DNA of 64,000 bases, taken from positions 406,147 to 470,146 of the forward strand of contig NZ_BOVL01000020.1 in the NCBI RefSeq assembly GCF_019972155.1. Reading direction: 5' to 3'. This document shows, one piece after another, positions 33,778 through 42,740 of this stretch. Origin of the DNA: Bradyrhizobium sp. RD5-C2. Lineage in GTDB: Bacteria > Pseudomonadota > Alphaproteobacteria > Rhizobiales > Xanthobacteraceae. The translations under genes and the position numbers were made by a program. Position 1 is the stretch's first letter, and the number at the start of each line of letters is the position of its first letter. Under the pieces are notes generated by a model. That model worked only from the letters and a program-made list of their open reading frames with translations. It was not told the origin of the DNA and ran no database searches.

Positions 33778-35118
33778 ATGTCCGACATGATTGCTCTCGA
33801 TACGCCGCCGAACGACCTGGAAGCCTACTGGATGCCGATGACGCAGAACCGGCGTTTCAAGAAAGCACCAATGTTCTTCTCCGCCGCGCGCGGCATGTAC
33901 TACGAGACGCCGGACGGAAGGCGCGTGCTCGACGCGATCGCGGGCCTGTGGTGCGTCAACGCCGGCCATTGCCATCCGAAAGTGGTCGAAGCGATCCGCG
34001 ACCAGGCCGGAAAGCTCGACTATGCCTCGAGCTTTGGCCTCGGCCATCCGCTTGCCTTCCACTACACCAACCGCCTGATGACGATTGCGCCGGACGGATT
34101 CAACCACGTCTTCCTGGCCGGTTCGGGGTCGGAGGCGGTCGACACCGCGCTGAAGATCGCGCTCGCCTGCCAGCGCGCGCGGGGGCAAGGCCATAGCCAG
34201 CGCCTGATCGGCCGGCAGCGCAGCTATCACGGCATGGGCTTCGGCGGCCTGTCGGTCTCCGGCATCGGCTGGCATCGCGCGCAATTCGGCGTGCTGATGC
34301 CCGGCGTCTCGCATCTGCCGCACACCCATGATCTCGGTCGCAACGCCTTCAGCCGCGGCCAGCCCGATCATGGCGCCGAGTTCGCCGATGCGCTGGACGG
34401 GATCCTCGCAGCCTGCGATCCCTCGACGGTCGCAGCCGTCATCGTCGAGCCGGTCGCGGGCGCCGGCGGCGTGCTGCCGCCGCCACGTGGCTATCTCGAG
34501 CGGCTGCGTGCGACCTGCGACAAGCATGGCATCCTCTTGATCTTCGACGAAGTGGTCACCGGCTTCGGCCGGCTCGGCGCGCCCTTCGCCGCGCAGGCAC
34601 TCGGCGTCACACCCGATCTCATCACCTGCGCCAAGGGCATGACCAACGGCGCGGTGCCGATGGGCGGCGTGCTGGTGCGCGACACCGTCTACGATTCACT
34701 CGCGCAAGGTCCCGAAGCCGCCGTCGAATTGGCTCATGGCTATACTTATTCCGGCCATCCGCTGGCCTGCGCTGCGGCGCTGGCGACGCTCGATTCCTAT
34801 CTGGAAGAAGGCCTGTTCGAGCGCGCGAAGCAGCTCGCACCGGTGTGGGAGGATGCGCTGCACAGCCTGCGCGGCAAGCCGCATGTCAGGGATATCCGCA
34901 ACCTCGGCCTGCTTGGCGCGGTCGAGATCGAATCCGCTCCGGACAGTCTCGGGTTGCGCGCGCGCAAATGCGCCGACGTCTGCTTCGACCGCGGCGTATT
35001 CGTCCGCGCGCTCGGCGAGACGCTGGTGCTATCGCCTCCCCTGATCATCGATGAGAATCAGATCGGCGAGATCCGCGACGCGATCGCGGCGGGACTTGTG
35101 GAAGCGGCGAAGCTTTGA
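33778..35118 (+). CDS. Class III omega-amino acid:pyruvate aminotransferase
   Basis: A 446-residue PLP enzyme very like beta-alanine:pyruvate transaminases: AYWMPMTQNRRF near the N-terminus, SGSEAVDTALK for phosphate binding, Asp257 in LIFDEVVTGFGR and the Schiff-base Lys286 in CAKGMTNGAVPMG. It moves an amino group from an omega-amino acid or amine to pyruvate. It is the last gene of the IclR-GGT-importer set, 44 bp after the binding protein. Taurine:pyruvate transamination is an alternative given the SsuABC-type importer, but no sulfoacetaldehyde enzyme is nearby. Confidence 0.9.
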   Translation: MSDMIALDTPPNDLEAYWMPMTQNRRFKKAPMFFSAARGMYYETPDGRRVLDAIAGLWCVNAGHCHPKVVEAIRDQAGKLDYASSFGLGHPLAFHYTNRLMTIAPDGFNHVFLAGSGSEAVDTALKIALACQRARGQGHSQRLIGRQRSYHGMGFGGLSVSGIGWHRAQFGVLMPGVSHLPHTHDLGRNAFSRGQPDHGAEFADALDGILAACDPSTVAAVIVEPVAGAGGVLPPPRGYLERLRATCDKHGILLIFDEVVTGFGRLGAPFAAQALGVTPDLITCAKGMTNGAVPMGGVLVRDTVYDSLAQGPEAAVELAHGYTYSGHPLACAAALATLDSYLEEGLFERAKQLAPVWEDALHSLRGKPHVRDIRNLGLLGAVEIESAPDSLGLRARKCADVCFDRGVFVRALGETLVLSPPLIIDENQIGEIRDAIAAGLVEAAKL

Positions 35119-35181
35119 CACTGCCCCATTCCTGCGCGCGAGACCGCTGCAAGGGTAACCGGCCGTCTCAGGAGGCGCTCG

Positions 35182-36771
35182 TCATGGCCGCGCCTCCAGA
35201 ATGAAGCGGGCTGCCCGCTCCCCGATCATCATGGTCGGTGCGTTGGTATTTCCGGAGACGAGCCGCGGCATGATTGAGGCGTCGGCGATCCGAAGACCTT
35301 CGACCCCACGCACCAGAAGCTGTTCGGAGACAACCGCCATCGGGTCGCCGGAGGCGCCCATCTTCGCCGTTCCAGAGGGATGGAACACGGTCTTCGAGAT
35401 CGCGCGGACATAGTCGGCGAGCGCATCGACGTCGTTCTCCACGCCGGGCTTCGGCAGAGCGCGCCGCTTGATCAAACGCGCCAGCGAAGGCGCCTCCGAA
35501 ATACGAATGGCGAGCTGGACGCCTCGCACGAGGGTGTCGACATCCGCCCGCTCTGCCAGCGAATTGGCAACGAACAGCGCCGGGTCGGCCGGATTCGGCG
35601 ATCTCAGGCGAACGGTTCCGCGCGACTGGGGACGCAGCACGCAGGGGCCGATCGAGATGCCGTGCCCGGGCTCGGACGGCCGGTCTGCAAAGCCGTTGAA
35701 CGTCGGCAAGACGTGAAACTGGATATCCGGCTCGCCGGTCCCGGCGGTATCGGCAAAGCCTCCGGACTCCACGACCGTTGATGTCAGCAGCCCGGTCTTG
35801 GTCAGAAGATATTGCATCATGTGCGATGCGGCCCGAACGCCCTTGTCTTCGCCGAAGATCGAGATCGGATCCTTCGTCTCGCACTGAACAGTCGCCTCGA
35901 GATGATCCTGGTAATTCTCGCCGACGCCGGGCAGATCGGAGACGATCTCGATTCCATGTTCGCGCAGATGCGCCGCAGGTCCGATCCCGGACAATTGCAG
36001 AATCTTCGGCGTCGCCAAGGCGCCGGCAGTCAGGATCACCTCGTGCCGCGCCTTGACGGTCGAACCGTCCTCGAGCCGCACACCGCTCGCGCGCTTGCCT
36101 TCGAACACGACCTTGTGGACCCGCGTCGCGGTCCTGATGGTCAGGTTGGCGCGGCGCTCCGCCTCGCGCAGGAAGGCTTCGGCGGCGCTGCGGCGGCGTC
36201 CGCGCCTCGTGGTCGTCTGGTAGAAGCCGACGCCCTCCTGCCGCGCACCGTTGAAATCCTCGTTGTAGGGGATGCCCGCCTCCTGCGCGGCACGGATAAA
36301 CGCCCAGGACAACGGATGGCCGTAGGCACGATCGGAGACATTGAGTTTGCCGCTCGTGCCATGATACTCGCCGGACAGCCGCTGATTGGCTTCAAGATCG
36401 CGAAAAACCGGAAGCACCTCATCGTAGCTCCAGCCGCGGCATCCCATTTGCGACCATGTATCGTAATCCCGCCGCGATCCCCGGATGTAGACCATTGCGT
36501 TGACCGAACTGCCGCCGCCGATGACGTGCCCCTGGGGCACGATCGACGGGCGCCCGTTGAGGCCCTTCTCGGGCTCGGACGCATAGACCCAGGCATCCCG
36601 TCCCTTCTCGAGCACCTTGAAGAAGGTCGCGGGGATGTGGATGAACCGGTCGGTGTCGCGCTGTCCGCTCTCGACCAGCAAGACACGATTGCGCGGATCT
36701 TCAGACAGGCGGGACGCCAGCACGCAGCCGGCGGAGCCGCCGCCGGCGACGATATAGTCAAACTCCTGCAT
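35182..36771 (-). CDS. GMC-family FAD-dependent alcohol/choline dehydrogenase
   Basis: A 529-residue flavoprotein. The N-terminal FAD-binding motif is DYIVAGGGSAGCVLASRL. The two GMC signatures appear as GGGSSVNAMVYIRG and LTAGALATPKILQLSGIGP. The catalytic His lies in VFHPSGTAKMG and the C-terminal Asn in SGNTNAPTMMIGERAA. It oxidises a primary alcohol to an aldehyde. It lies 41 bp after the aldehyde dehydrogenase gene, so the pair probably carries out a two-step alcohol-to-acid oxidation. Choline itself is not certain; polyethylene-glycol and aryl-alcohol dehydrogenases share this sequence type. Confidence 0.92.
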   Translation of the reverse strand: MQEFDYIVAGGGSAGCVLASRLSEDPRNRVLLVESGQRDTDRFIHIPATFFKVLEKGRDAWVYASEPEKGLNGRPSIVPQGHVIGGGSSVNAMVYIRGSRRDYDTWSQMGCRGWSYDEVLPVFRDLEANQRLSGEYHGTSGKLNVSDRAYGHPLSWAFIRAAQEAGIPYNEDFNGARQEGVGFYQTTTRRGRRRSAAEAFLREAERRANLTIRTATRVHKVVFEGKRASGVRLEDGSTVKARHEVILTAGALATPKILQLSGIGPAAHLREHGIEIVSDLPGVGENYQDHLEATVQCETKDPISIFGEDKGVRAASHMMQYLLTKTGLLTSTVVESGGFADTAGTGEPDIQFHVLPTFNGFADRPSEPGHGISIGPCVLRPQSRGTVRLRSPNPADPALFVANSLAERADVDTLVRGVQLAIRISEAPSLARLIKRRALPKPGVENDVDALADYVRAISKTVFHPSGTAKMGASGDPMAVVSEQLLVRGVEGLRIADASIMPRLVSGNTNAPTMMIGERAARFILEARP

Positions 36772-36812
36772 ATCACTCCCTGCGACGCGGCCGATTGCGA
36801 CCTGTTCCCCGG

Positions 36813-38219
36813 TTAGACAAACACGGTCTGGACCGTGGTGAACTCCTTCAGCCCGTCGACCCCGAATTCCACGCCGAAGCCTGACTGCTTCACGCCGCCG
36901 AACGGCGCGTTCGGCTGAATGGCGCCGTGCTTGTTGATCCAGACCGACCCGGATTCGATGCGTTGCGCGACCGCCTTCGCCCGCGCGAGGTCGGTCCCCC
37001 AGACCGAGCCGCCGAGCCCCATCGCGCTTGCGTTGGCCTTGGCAATCGCATCCTCGACGTCAGAATAACGAATGATCGGCAGAGCCGGCCCGAACTGCTC
37101 CTCGTCCACCAGCCTGCAGCCGTGATCGACGTCGGCAACCAGCGTCACAGGGTAGAAGTAACCAGGGCCGTCGGAGGGATCGCCGCCGACCAGCACACGA
37201 CCGCCCTTCTTCCGCGCCTCGTCGACGAAGGCTGAGACGATCTCGAACTGCCGGCGGTTCTGCACCGGGCCAAGTGTCGAGGTCTCAGACAGACCGTCGC
37301 CGACTACGATCTGCTTCGCATAGGCCGCGAGCTCGCGGCACAGCTCGTCATAGAGGCTGTCATGGACATAGAGCCGCTTCAGCGCCGCACAGGTTTGCCC
37401 GCCGTTGATGAATGCGCCCCAGAACAGCCCCTCGACGATCTTCTTCGGGTCGGCATCCGCCAGCACGATTCCGGCGTCGTTGCCGCCGAGCTCGAGCGTC
37501 AGGCGCTTCAAGCTGCCCGCCGCATTCTGCATGATTTTGCGGCCGGTCGCGGTCGATCCGGTGAAGGTCACCTTGCCGATCCCGGGATGCGCCGACATCA
37601 GGCTGCCGATCTCGTTGTCGCCGGTGACGACATTCACCACGCCCGGAGGCAGTTTCTCATTGATCAGCTCGACCAGACGGATCGTGCTCAGCGGCGTCAA
37701 TGGCGACGGCTTGATGATCACGGTGTTGCCGGCGCGGATCGCCGGGATGATATGCCAGCACGCGATCATGACCGGCCAATTCCACGGCGTGATCGAACCG
37801 ACGACCCCGATCGGCTTGCGATGCAACTCGACGCGTCCTTCGGCACCGTCCTGCAGGACTTCCACCGGCAGCGACAAACCGCTGGTGTGGCGTGTCCAGG
37901 CCACGGCGCCGCCGATCTCGAAGCGCGAACCGAGCCCGTTCAGCGGCTTGCCCTGCTCGAGCGTCAGGAGCCGCGCCAATTCTTCGGCATGCTGCTCGAT
38001 CGTGTCGGCGATCGCGCGACAGGCATCAGCATGCTCGCTATCGGGCCGGTCCTTCCAGATTTCAAACGCCCTGGAGGCGGCTGCAACCGCGGCGTCAAGA
38101 TCGGACGCAGCCGCAAGCGGCATTCCGCCGACGACGGCGCCGGTCGACGGGTTAAGGACGTCCTGGAAACGATCCGTCTCGATCCGGCGCCCGTCGATAA
38201 GCAAGCTCCAGCGCTGCAT
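36813..38219 (-). CDS. NAD(P)+-dependent aldehyde dehydrogenase
   Basis: A 468-residue aldehyde dehydrogenase with Glu243 in LELGGNDAG and nucleophile Cys277 in NGGQTCAALKR, plus the cofactor-site motif TPWNWPVMIACWHIIPA. The ATG at 38219 (MQRWSLLIDG) has GAGGAGA upstream; a GTG at 38240 is less good. It is upstream of the GMC oxidoreductase and downstream of the AraC regulator on the same strand. It would oxidise the aldehyde made by the GMC enzyme. Confidence 0.92.
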   Translation of the reverse strand: MQRWSLLIDGRRIETDRFQDVLNPSTGAVVGGMPLAAASDLDAAVAAASRAFEIWKDRPDSEHADACRAIADTIEQHAEELARLLTLEQGKPLNGLGSRFEIGGAVAWTRHTSGLSLPVEVLQDGAEGRVELHRKPIGVVGSITPWNWPVMIACWHIIPAIRAGNTVIIKPSPLTPLSTIRLVELINEKLPPGVVNVVTGDNEIGSLMSAHPGIGKVTFTGSTATGRKIMQNAAGSLKRLTLELGGNDAGIVLADADPKKIVEGLFWGAFINGGQTCAALKRLYVHDSLYDELCRELAAYAKQIVVGDGLSETSTLGPVQNRRQFEIVSAFVDEARKKGGRVLVGGDPSDGPGYFYPVTLVADVDHGCRLVDEEQFGPALPIIRYSDVEDAIAKANASAMGLGGSVWGTDLARAKAVAQRIESGSVWINKHGAIQPNAPFGGVKQSGFGVEFGVDGLKEFTTVQTVFV

Positions 38220-38320
38220 GCAATCTTCTCCTCGCGACAACGATTGCCTTCAGCAAAAGCCATCGCACGGCCAATGTCTTGGAAAGGAGCGCGGTCTCGC
38301 TTGGACGGGAGCGCAGCAGG

Positions 38321-39277
38321 CTATCGGCGCGTGACGTCGGTCGGCGAGCAGTCGAAGGCCCGCTTGAAGCAGCGGTTGAAATAGGAAATGTCGTTGAAGC
38401 CGGACGAATAGGCGATCTCGGCGATGGTGCCGCCGTCAGAGCCGCGCTGCCGTTCCAGCAGGCGATCCTTGGCCAGCCGCAGCCTGCGATCGCGGATGAA
38501 GCTGGTGACCGTGGTTCCGACCGCGCTGAAATCCTCCTGCAAGGTGCGCATCGAGACGCCGAGACGATTGGCGAGCCATTGCGCGGTCAGCCACTCCGCC
38601 GTGAGATGGCGGTCTACCAGGGCCCGCGCGAATTCGAGCCGGCCGGACGCCCGCTCTTTCGGACATAGCGGGGTGGCCGGCGAATCCGCGGCGAACGCCT
38701 GCCGGGTCGCCTGCAGCAGCAATTGCCGCAATTCGCCGGACCGCTTGTGGCTCGACGGCAGCTGCAACATCTTGGCAACCAGCGCCCGCAGCATCGTCGA
38801 CATCGGATCCTCGGCGCCGAGCCGCCGCGACACCTCGAAGTCGTTCGGCTTCTCCGACAGCAGCAATTGCCGCGGCAGATGCACCGACAGATGATTGCTG
38901 AACTGGCCGTTGAAGAAGAAGTTCGACGGCAGCGAGGAATCGACCAGGATGCAGTCGCCGGGCGAGATGATGCTCTGATGGCCTTGCTGCTCGACCCCGC
39001 ACACACCCTGGAGCTGAACCAGCAGGAAGAAGTGCTCGCCATAGTCCTGGCGAATATCGCGCTCTGCGCGGCGAACCACATCGACGTCGGTTGCGACCTG
39101 GACGATCTCCATCCCTGCGGCATCGCGCAGCACAACGCCGCCATTGACGAAGCCGCGCTCCTCCTGGCCGAACGGATTGAACCGTCCGCACACGGACCGG
39201 AGCTTGTCTCTCCATTCCTCCAAAGGCGGCTGTCCCCAGACTTCGGGAGTCCAGCTGCTAAACTCCTGGAGCTGCAT
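38321..39277 (-). CDS. AraC-family transcriptional regulator, FeaR-like
   Basis: A 318-residue regulator. The N-terminal AraC-binding-like domain (about 20-195) resembles FeaR, the activator of phenylethylamine/phenylacetaldehyde genes. The C-terminal double helix-turn-helix is at about 210-318 (WLANRLGVSMRTLQEDF and IAEIAYSSGFNDISYFNRCFKRAF). The ATG at 39277 has GGGAGGAG upstream; the longer frame to 39376 passes through the promoter region. It lies 101 bp upstream of the aldehyde dehydrogenase and probably activates it in response to an alcohol, aldehyde or amine. Confidence 0.9.
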   Translation of the reverse strand: MQLQEFSSWTPEVWGQPPLEEWRDKLRSVCGRFNPFGQEERGFVNGGVVLRDAAGMEIVQVATDVDVVRRAERDIRQDYGEHFFLLVQLQGVCGVEQQGHQSIISPGDCILVDSSLPSNFFFNGQFSNHLSVHLPRQLLLSEKPNDFEVSRRLGAEDPMSTMLRALVAKMLQLPSSHKRSGELRQLLLQATRQAFAADSPATPLCPKERASGRLEFARALVDRHLTAEWLTAQWLANRLGVSMRTLQEDFSAVGTTVTSFIRDRRLRLAKDRLLERQRGSDGGTIAEIAYSSGFNDISYFNRCFKRAFDCSPTDVTRR

Positions 39278-39317
39278 GCGCTCCTCCCTGGGAAACGCCG
39301 TCGGGCGGCGCTTTTGA

Positions 39318-39327
39318 TAACATGTTA
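39318..39327. promoter_or_regulatory. TAACATGTTA palindrome before the AraC gene
   Basis: TAACATGTTA lies 41 bp upstream of the AraC start codon, with flanks GA and AG. The same 10-bp core is inside the 16-bp palindrome at 7909-7924. Both sit in a promoter position before a catabolic unit that contains an aldehyde dehydrogenase. One regulator may bind both sites. Confidence 0.5.
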
Positions 39328-39412
39328 AGCACCTCCTTTGCCGTGTCAACGCCTTTCCGGCAGGGAGGGCGGGCACGGCGCCGCGACCAGCGGTCGCGCA
39401 GCGACGGCTTGC

Positions 39413-40123
39413 TCATGCGAGATAGGCGCTGTGCAGGATGGCGGGATTGTCGATCAATTGCCGCGGCTCACCGGAAAAGCAGATCCTGCCGCGTTCCATG
39501 ACATAGACCGCATGGGCGATCTTGAGGGCGATGTGCGTGAACTGCTCGATCAGCAGCACGCCGACCCCTTGCGCGGCCAGGTCCTGCAATACCGGCACCA
39601 GGCGGGCAACGACAACGGGGGCGAGACCGAACGACAACTCGTCGGCGAGCAGATAGCGTGGCTTGGCAATGATCGCCTGCGCAAGCGCCACCATCTGCTG
39701 CTGTCCCCCGGACAGATTGCCTGACCTGGCCTGAAGGCGCTCACGCAATTCGGGAAAGGTGCCGAGCGCAACATCGATCGCCGATCTCATCTCGGCGCGC
39801 GACAGATGGCTGCCGGCGACCTTGAGATTATCCTCGACGCTCAGCTCGTTCAGGACTTGGTGTCCTTCAGGGACCGCGGCGAGCCCGCTCGCGCGAATGG
39901 CCGCCGGCCGCAAGCCCCTGATCGAGCGGCCGTCGAGGGTGATCTCGCCGGAGGTCGCCGGAAGCGCGCCGGCGATCGCCAACACAAGACTGCTCTTGCC
40001 GGCGCCGTTGGCGCCCAGCAACGCGGTGATCCGTCCGGGCGCGAGCGACAGATCGACGCCGTGCAGGACGGCCTTGCCGCTGCGGGCGAGATCGAGGCCC
40101 TGCACTACAAGGCCTGTGCTCAC
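39413..40123 (-). CDS. Liv-type ABC importer ATP-binding protein (LivF)
   Basis: A 236-residue ATPase with Walker A GANGAGKSSLV, signature NLSGGQQQMVALAQAI, a Walker B-like YLLADELSFGL and IEQFTHIALKIAH. Walker B reads LLADELSFGL, where DEPS is usual, so Pro is replaced by Leu. The GTG start at 40123 overlaps the LivG stop as GTGA. It is the last gene of the importer at 39413-44006. Confidence 0.92.
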   Translation of the reverse strand: MSTGLVVQGLDLARSGKAVLHGVDLSLAPGRITALLGANGAGKSSLVLAIAGALPATSGEITLDGRSIRGLRPAAIRASGLAAVPEGHQVLNELSVEDNLKVAGSHLSRAEMRSAIDVALGTFPELRERLQARSGNLSGGQQQMVALAQAIIAKPRYLLADELSFGLAPVVVARLVPVLQDLAAQGVGVLLIEQFTHIALKIAHAVYVMERGRICFSGEPRQLIDNPAILHSAYLA

Positions 40124-40839
40124 GTCGCGTCCTCCAACACACCGAGATAGGCCGCACGGACCTTCGGCTCGGCCAGCACGCTTGCCGTCGCCCCATAGGC
40201 GATCGCGGAGCCGAAATCGAGCACCAGCGTTGCCGTGCAGGTTGCCGAAATCAAATCGACGTCGTGATCGACCAGCAGCACCTGCGCCCCGCAATGGCCG
40301 TGAAGCTGCCTGATGACGTCGCGCAGATGCTCGCTCTCATGCTGGGCGAGGCCCGCGCCCGGTTCGTCCATCATGATCAGCCGCGGGCGGCCGACCATGG
40401 CGCGGGCGATCTCCAGCATCCGCCGCTGATAGGCGTTGAGGTCGCGACCGAGCACGTTGCCCTTGGCGGCAAGGCCGACGAACTCCAGCGCTTGCGCAAT
40501 CAGTGCGGCGCGCGGCTGCCCATCGGTCGGCACATTGTCGAGAATGGCATGGATGTTGTCGGCCGCGGTCAGGTTCTCGACCACCTGCTCATTCTGGAAC
40601 GTGCGGCGAATCCCAAACGCGGCCCGCTTGTGAATCGCAATGTCGCTCAAATCCTGGCCGTCGATGCCGACCCGTCCCGTGGTGGGGCGCACAAATCCGG
40701 ACAAGACATTGATCAGCGTCGTCTTGCCGGCGCCGTTCGGTCCGACCAGGCCGGTGACCGGTTCGGGCAGACGTGCCGTCAGCTCGCTCAAGCCACGCAC
40801 GCCGCCGAATTGCACCGTCAGATCGTCGATCTCGATCAT
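40120..40839 (-). CDS. Liv-type ABC importer ATP-binding protein (LivG), signature motif altered
   Basis: A 239-residue ATPase with Walker A GPNGAGKTTLI, Walker B LIMMDEPGAGL and switch His in VDHDVDLI. The ABC signature, usually LSYGQQRRLEIARAL in LivG, reads LNAYQRRMLEIARAM, so the conserved glycine is replaced by Tyr. In a heterodimer one degenerate site can be tolerated. It overlaps LivM and LivF by 4 bp each. Confidence 0.92.
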   Translation of the reverse strand: MIEIDDLTVQFGGVRGLSELTARLPEPVTGLVGPNGAGKTTLINVLSGFVRPTTGRVGIDGQDLSDIAIHKRAAFGIRRTFQNEQVVENLTAADNIHAILDNVPTDGQPRAALIAQALEFVGLAAKGNVLGRDLNAYQRRMLEIARAMVGRPRLIMMDEPGAGLAQHESEHLRDVIRQLHGHCGAQVLLVDHDVDLISATCTATLVLDFGSAIAYGATASVLAEPKVRAAYLGVLEDAT

Positions 40840-41867
40840 GGACCGGCCTTTCGTTCGCCACTCAAGGCCCGGCGCAGGCGCCCGGTCAGGTCAGACAGTT
40901 GGCCGGCGATGCCGTGCGGCGCAGTGATCAAGGCGTGCAGCAGTCCAATGCCGAACACCATGGTCGCGATATTGCCGTCGACGCGGAAATCGTTGAGCAA
41001 CGCCGGAAAGGCCCGCAGCATCAGCCCGGCGATGATCGGGCCGAACCAGGAATACGCGCCGCCGACGATCGTCAGTGCGAACAGCATGATCGATTGGCTC
41101 GCCGGAAACGCACTGCCGTCGAGCTGCCCGACGCCGCCGGCAAGCACCGCTCCCGCGACGCCGGCGAGGAAACCGGCCAGCGCGAAGGCCCACACCTTGT
41201 AGGCCACGATGTCGACGCCGCCGGCGAGCGCGCAGACCTCGCTGCGGCGGATCATGGCCCAGGCGCGGCCCGGCCGCCCGCGAACATGGGCCAGCACCAG
41301 CAGATAGCATACCGCTGTGACGACGATCGCGTAACGCAGATAGGCTTCATCGCTCTGCGCGATGAGCGGGCGCGCCATCATCAGCCGCGCGCCGGTGCTC
41401 TTGCCGAGGATGCCGGGTCCGCCGTCCGGAAAGCCGAACGCGCTGATCAACACCTGGATTGCGCCCGCCATCATCAGGGTGATGATCGCCAGATAAAGCC
41501 CGCGCATGCGCAGCGCCGGCAGCCCGACGATCAACCCGACCAGCGCCGCCGAGACACCCGCGCAGAGCAGCGCGATCTCGAACGGCACCCCGAGGCCATG
41601 GGAGATGCGCAGCGCGAACCAGCCGCCGACGCCAAGCAGGCCGAACTGCGCCAGCGACACCATGCCGACCTGCGCGAACAACACGCTGACGCTGAGGCTC
41701 GCGATCGTCAGCGCCGCAGCGGAGATAAACGTGCGCAGCCAATAATTGCTCAGCGCGTCCGGTATCACATAAAGGGCGATCAGCGCGGCCACGCCGAGGG
41801 CGATCCCGCGAAGCGGCAATCTGGCGGCACGAATGGGCGGGGCTCCCTCCAGGCTTTGATCGGTCAC
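40836..41867 (-). CDS. Liv-type ABC importer permease (LivM)
   Basis: A 343-residue membrane protein with VGMVSLAQFGLLGVGGW and PALRMRGLYLAIITLMM, typical of LivM, and the loop RRSEVCALAGGVDIVAYK facing the ATPase. The GTG at 41867 has AGGTGAG upstream within the end of LivH. It overlaps LivG by 4 bp. Confidence 0.92.
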   Translation of the reverse strand: MTDQSLEGAPPIRAARLPLRGIALGVAALIALYVIPDALSNYWLRTFISAAALTIASLSVSVLFAQVGMVSLAQFGLLGVGGWFALRISHGLGVPFEIALLCAGVSAALVGLIVGLPALRMRGLYLAIITLMMAGAIQVLISAFGFPDGGPGILGKSTGARLMMARPLIAQSDEAYLRYAIVVTAVCYLLVLAHVRGRPGRAWAMIRRSEVCALAGGVDIVAYKVWAFALAGFLAGVAGAVLAGGVGQLDGSAFPASQSIMLFALTIVGGAYSWFGPIIAGLMLRAFPALLNDFRVDGNIATMVFGIGLLHALITAPHGIAGQLSDLTGRLRRALSGERKAGP

Positions 41868-41873
41868 GTCAGC

Positions 41874-42737
41874 TCACCTGTACACGAAGACGACCTTGCG
41901 CTGCATCCACAGCAGCGCGCCGACCGCGAACAGAAACGGCACCGCGGTCCGGAACGGGCCGACGATCGGCACCGGCGTCAGCAGCGCCTCGCAGACGCCG
42001 ATCGCAAGGCCCCCCGCAACGGTCGCCGGTAGCGACGCGAAACGCCCGACCACCGCTGCGGCGATCGCCGGAATGACGGCGAATGTCAGCGCCTGGCCGC
42101 TCAGCCGCTGCAGATCGGCGAGCAGCACGCCGCTGACGCCGGCCAGCGCGCCCGAGATCACCCAGGCCCAGCCATCGACGCGGAATACGCGAACGCCAAG
42201 CATCGCGCTGAGCTCGCGGCTGCTGGCCAGCGCCCGCATCTGAAGGCCGACGCGGCTATAGGACAGAAATGCCATCACCGCGCAGGTGACCAGCAAGCCG
42301 AGAGCGAAAGCGACCGCGCGCGTCATGGTGACGCGAACGCCCATCAGGTCGAAGCTCATCGTGTCGGTCGGCAGCCGAAGCCGGCGCGGCGCCTCGCCCC
42401 AGACATATCCCATGAACCCCAACAGAATGAGTGCGAAGCTGAGCGTCGCAACGGCGCGCATGATCGGATCCGAATAGGCGAGCCGGGGTGCGATCACACG
42501 GCCGTAGAGGAATGATACGGCGACCGCGGCGGCGATCCCGCCGATCCACGACCATTCGGCCGGACCGCCGCGCTCAACGATCGACCAGGAGATAAAGGCT
42601 GCCAGGGCGCCGACGGCGCCCTGGGCAAAATTGACCACGCCGGATGCCCGGTAGAGCACCACGATGCCGACACCGGAGAGTACGTAGGTGGCGGCCGTCG
42701 CGAGGCCCGCAACGAGAAAGGGCGTGAAATCGGGCAT
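41874..42737 (-). CDS. Liv-type ABC importer permease (LivH)
   Basis: A 287-residue polytopic protein with GVVNFAQGAVGALAAFI near the N-terminus, RALASSRELSAMLGVRVFRVD in the coupling loop and IPAIAAAVVGRFASLPATVAGG near the C-terminus. It starts 3 bp after the binding-protein stop and ends 6 bp before LivM. It is one half of the pore. Confidence 0.92.
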   Translation of the reverse strand: MPDFTPFLVAGLATAATYVLSGVGIVVLYRASGVVNFAQGAVGALAAFISWSIVERGGPAEWSWIGGIAAAVAVSFLYGRVIAPRLAYSDPIMRAVATLSFALILLGFMGYVWGEAPRRLRLPTDTMSFDLMGVRVTMTRAVAFALGLLVTCAVMAFLSYSRVGLQMRALASSRELSAMLGVRVFRVDGWAWVISGALAGVSGVLLADLQRLSGQALTFAVIPAIAAAVVGRFASLPATVAGGLAIGVCEALLTPVPIVGPFRTAVPFLFAVGALLWMQRKVVFVYR

Positions 42738-42740
42738 TGT

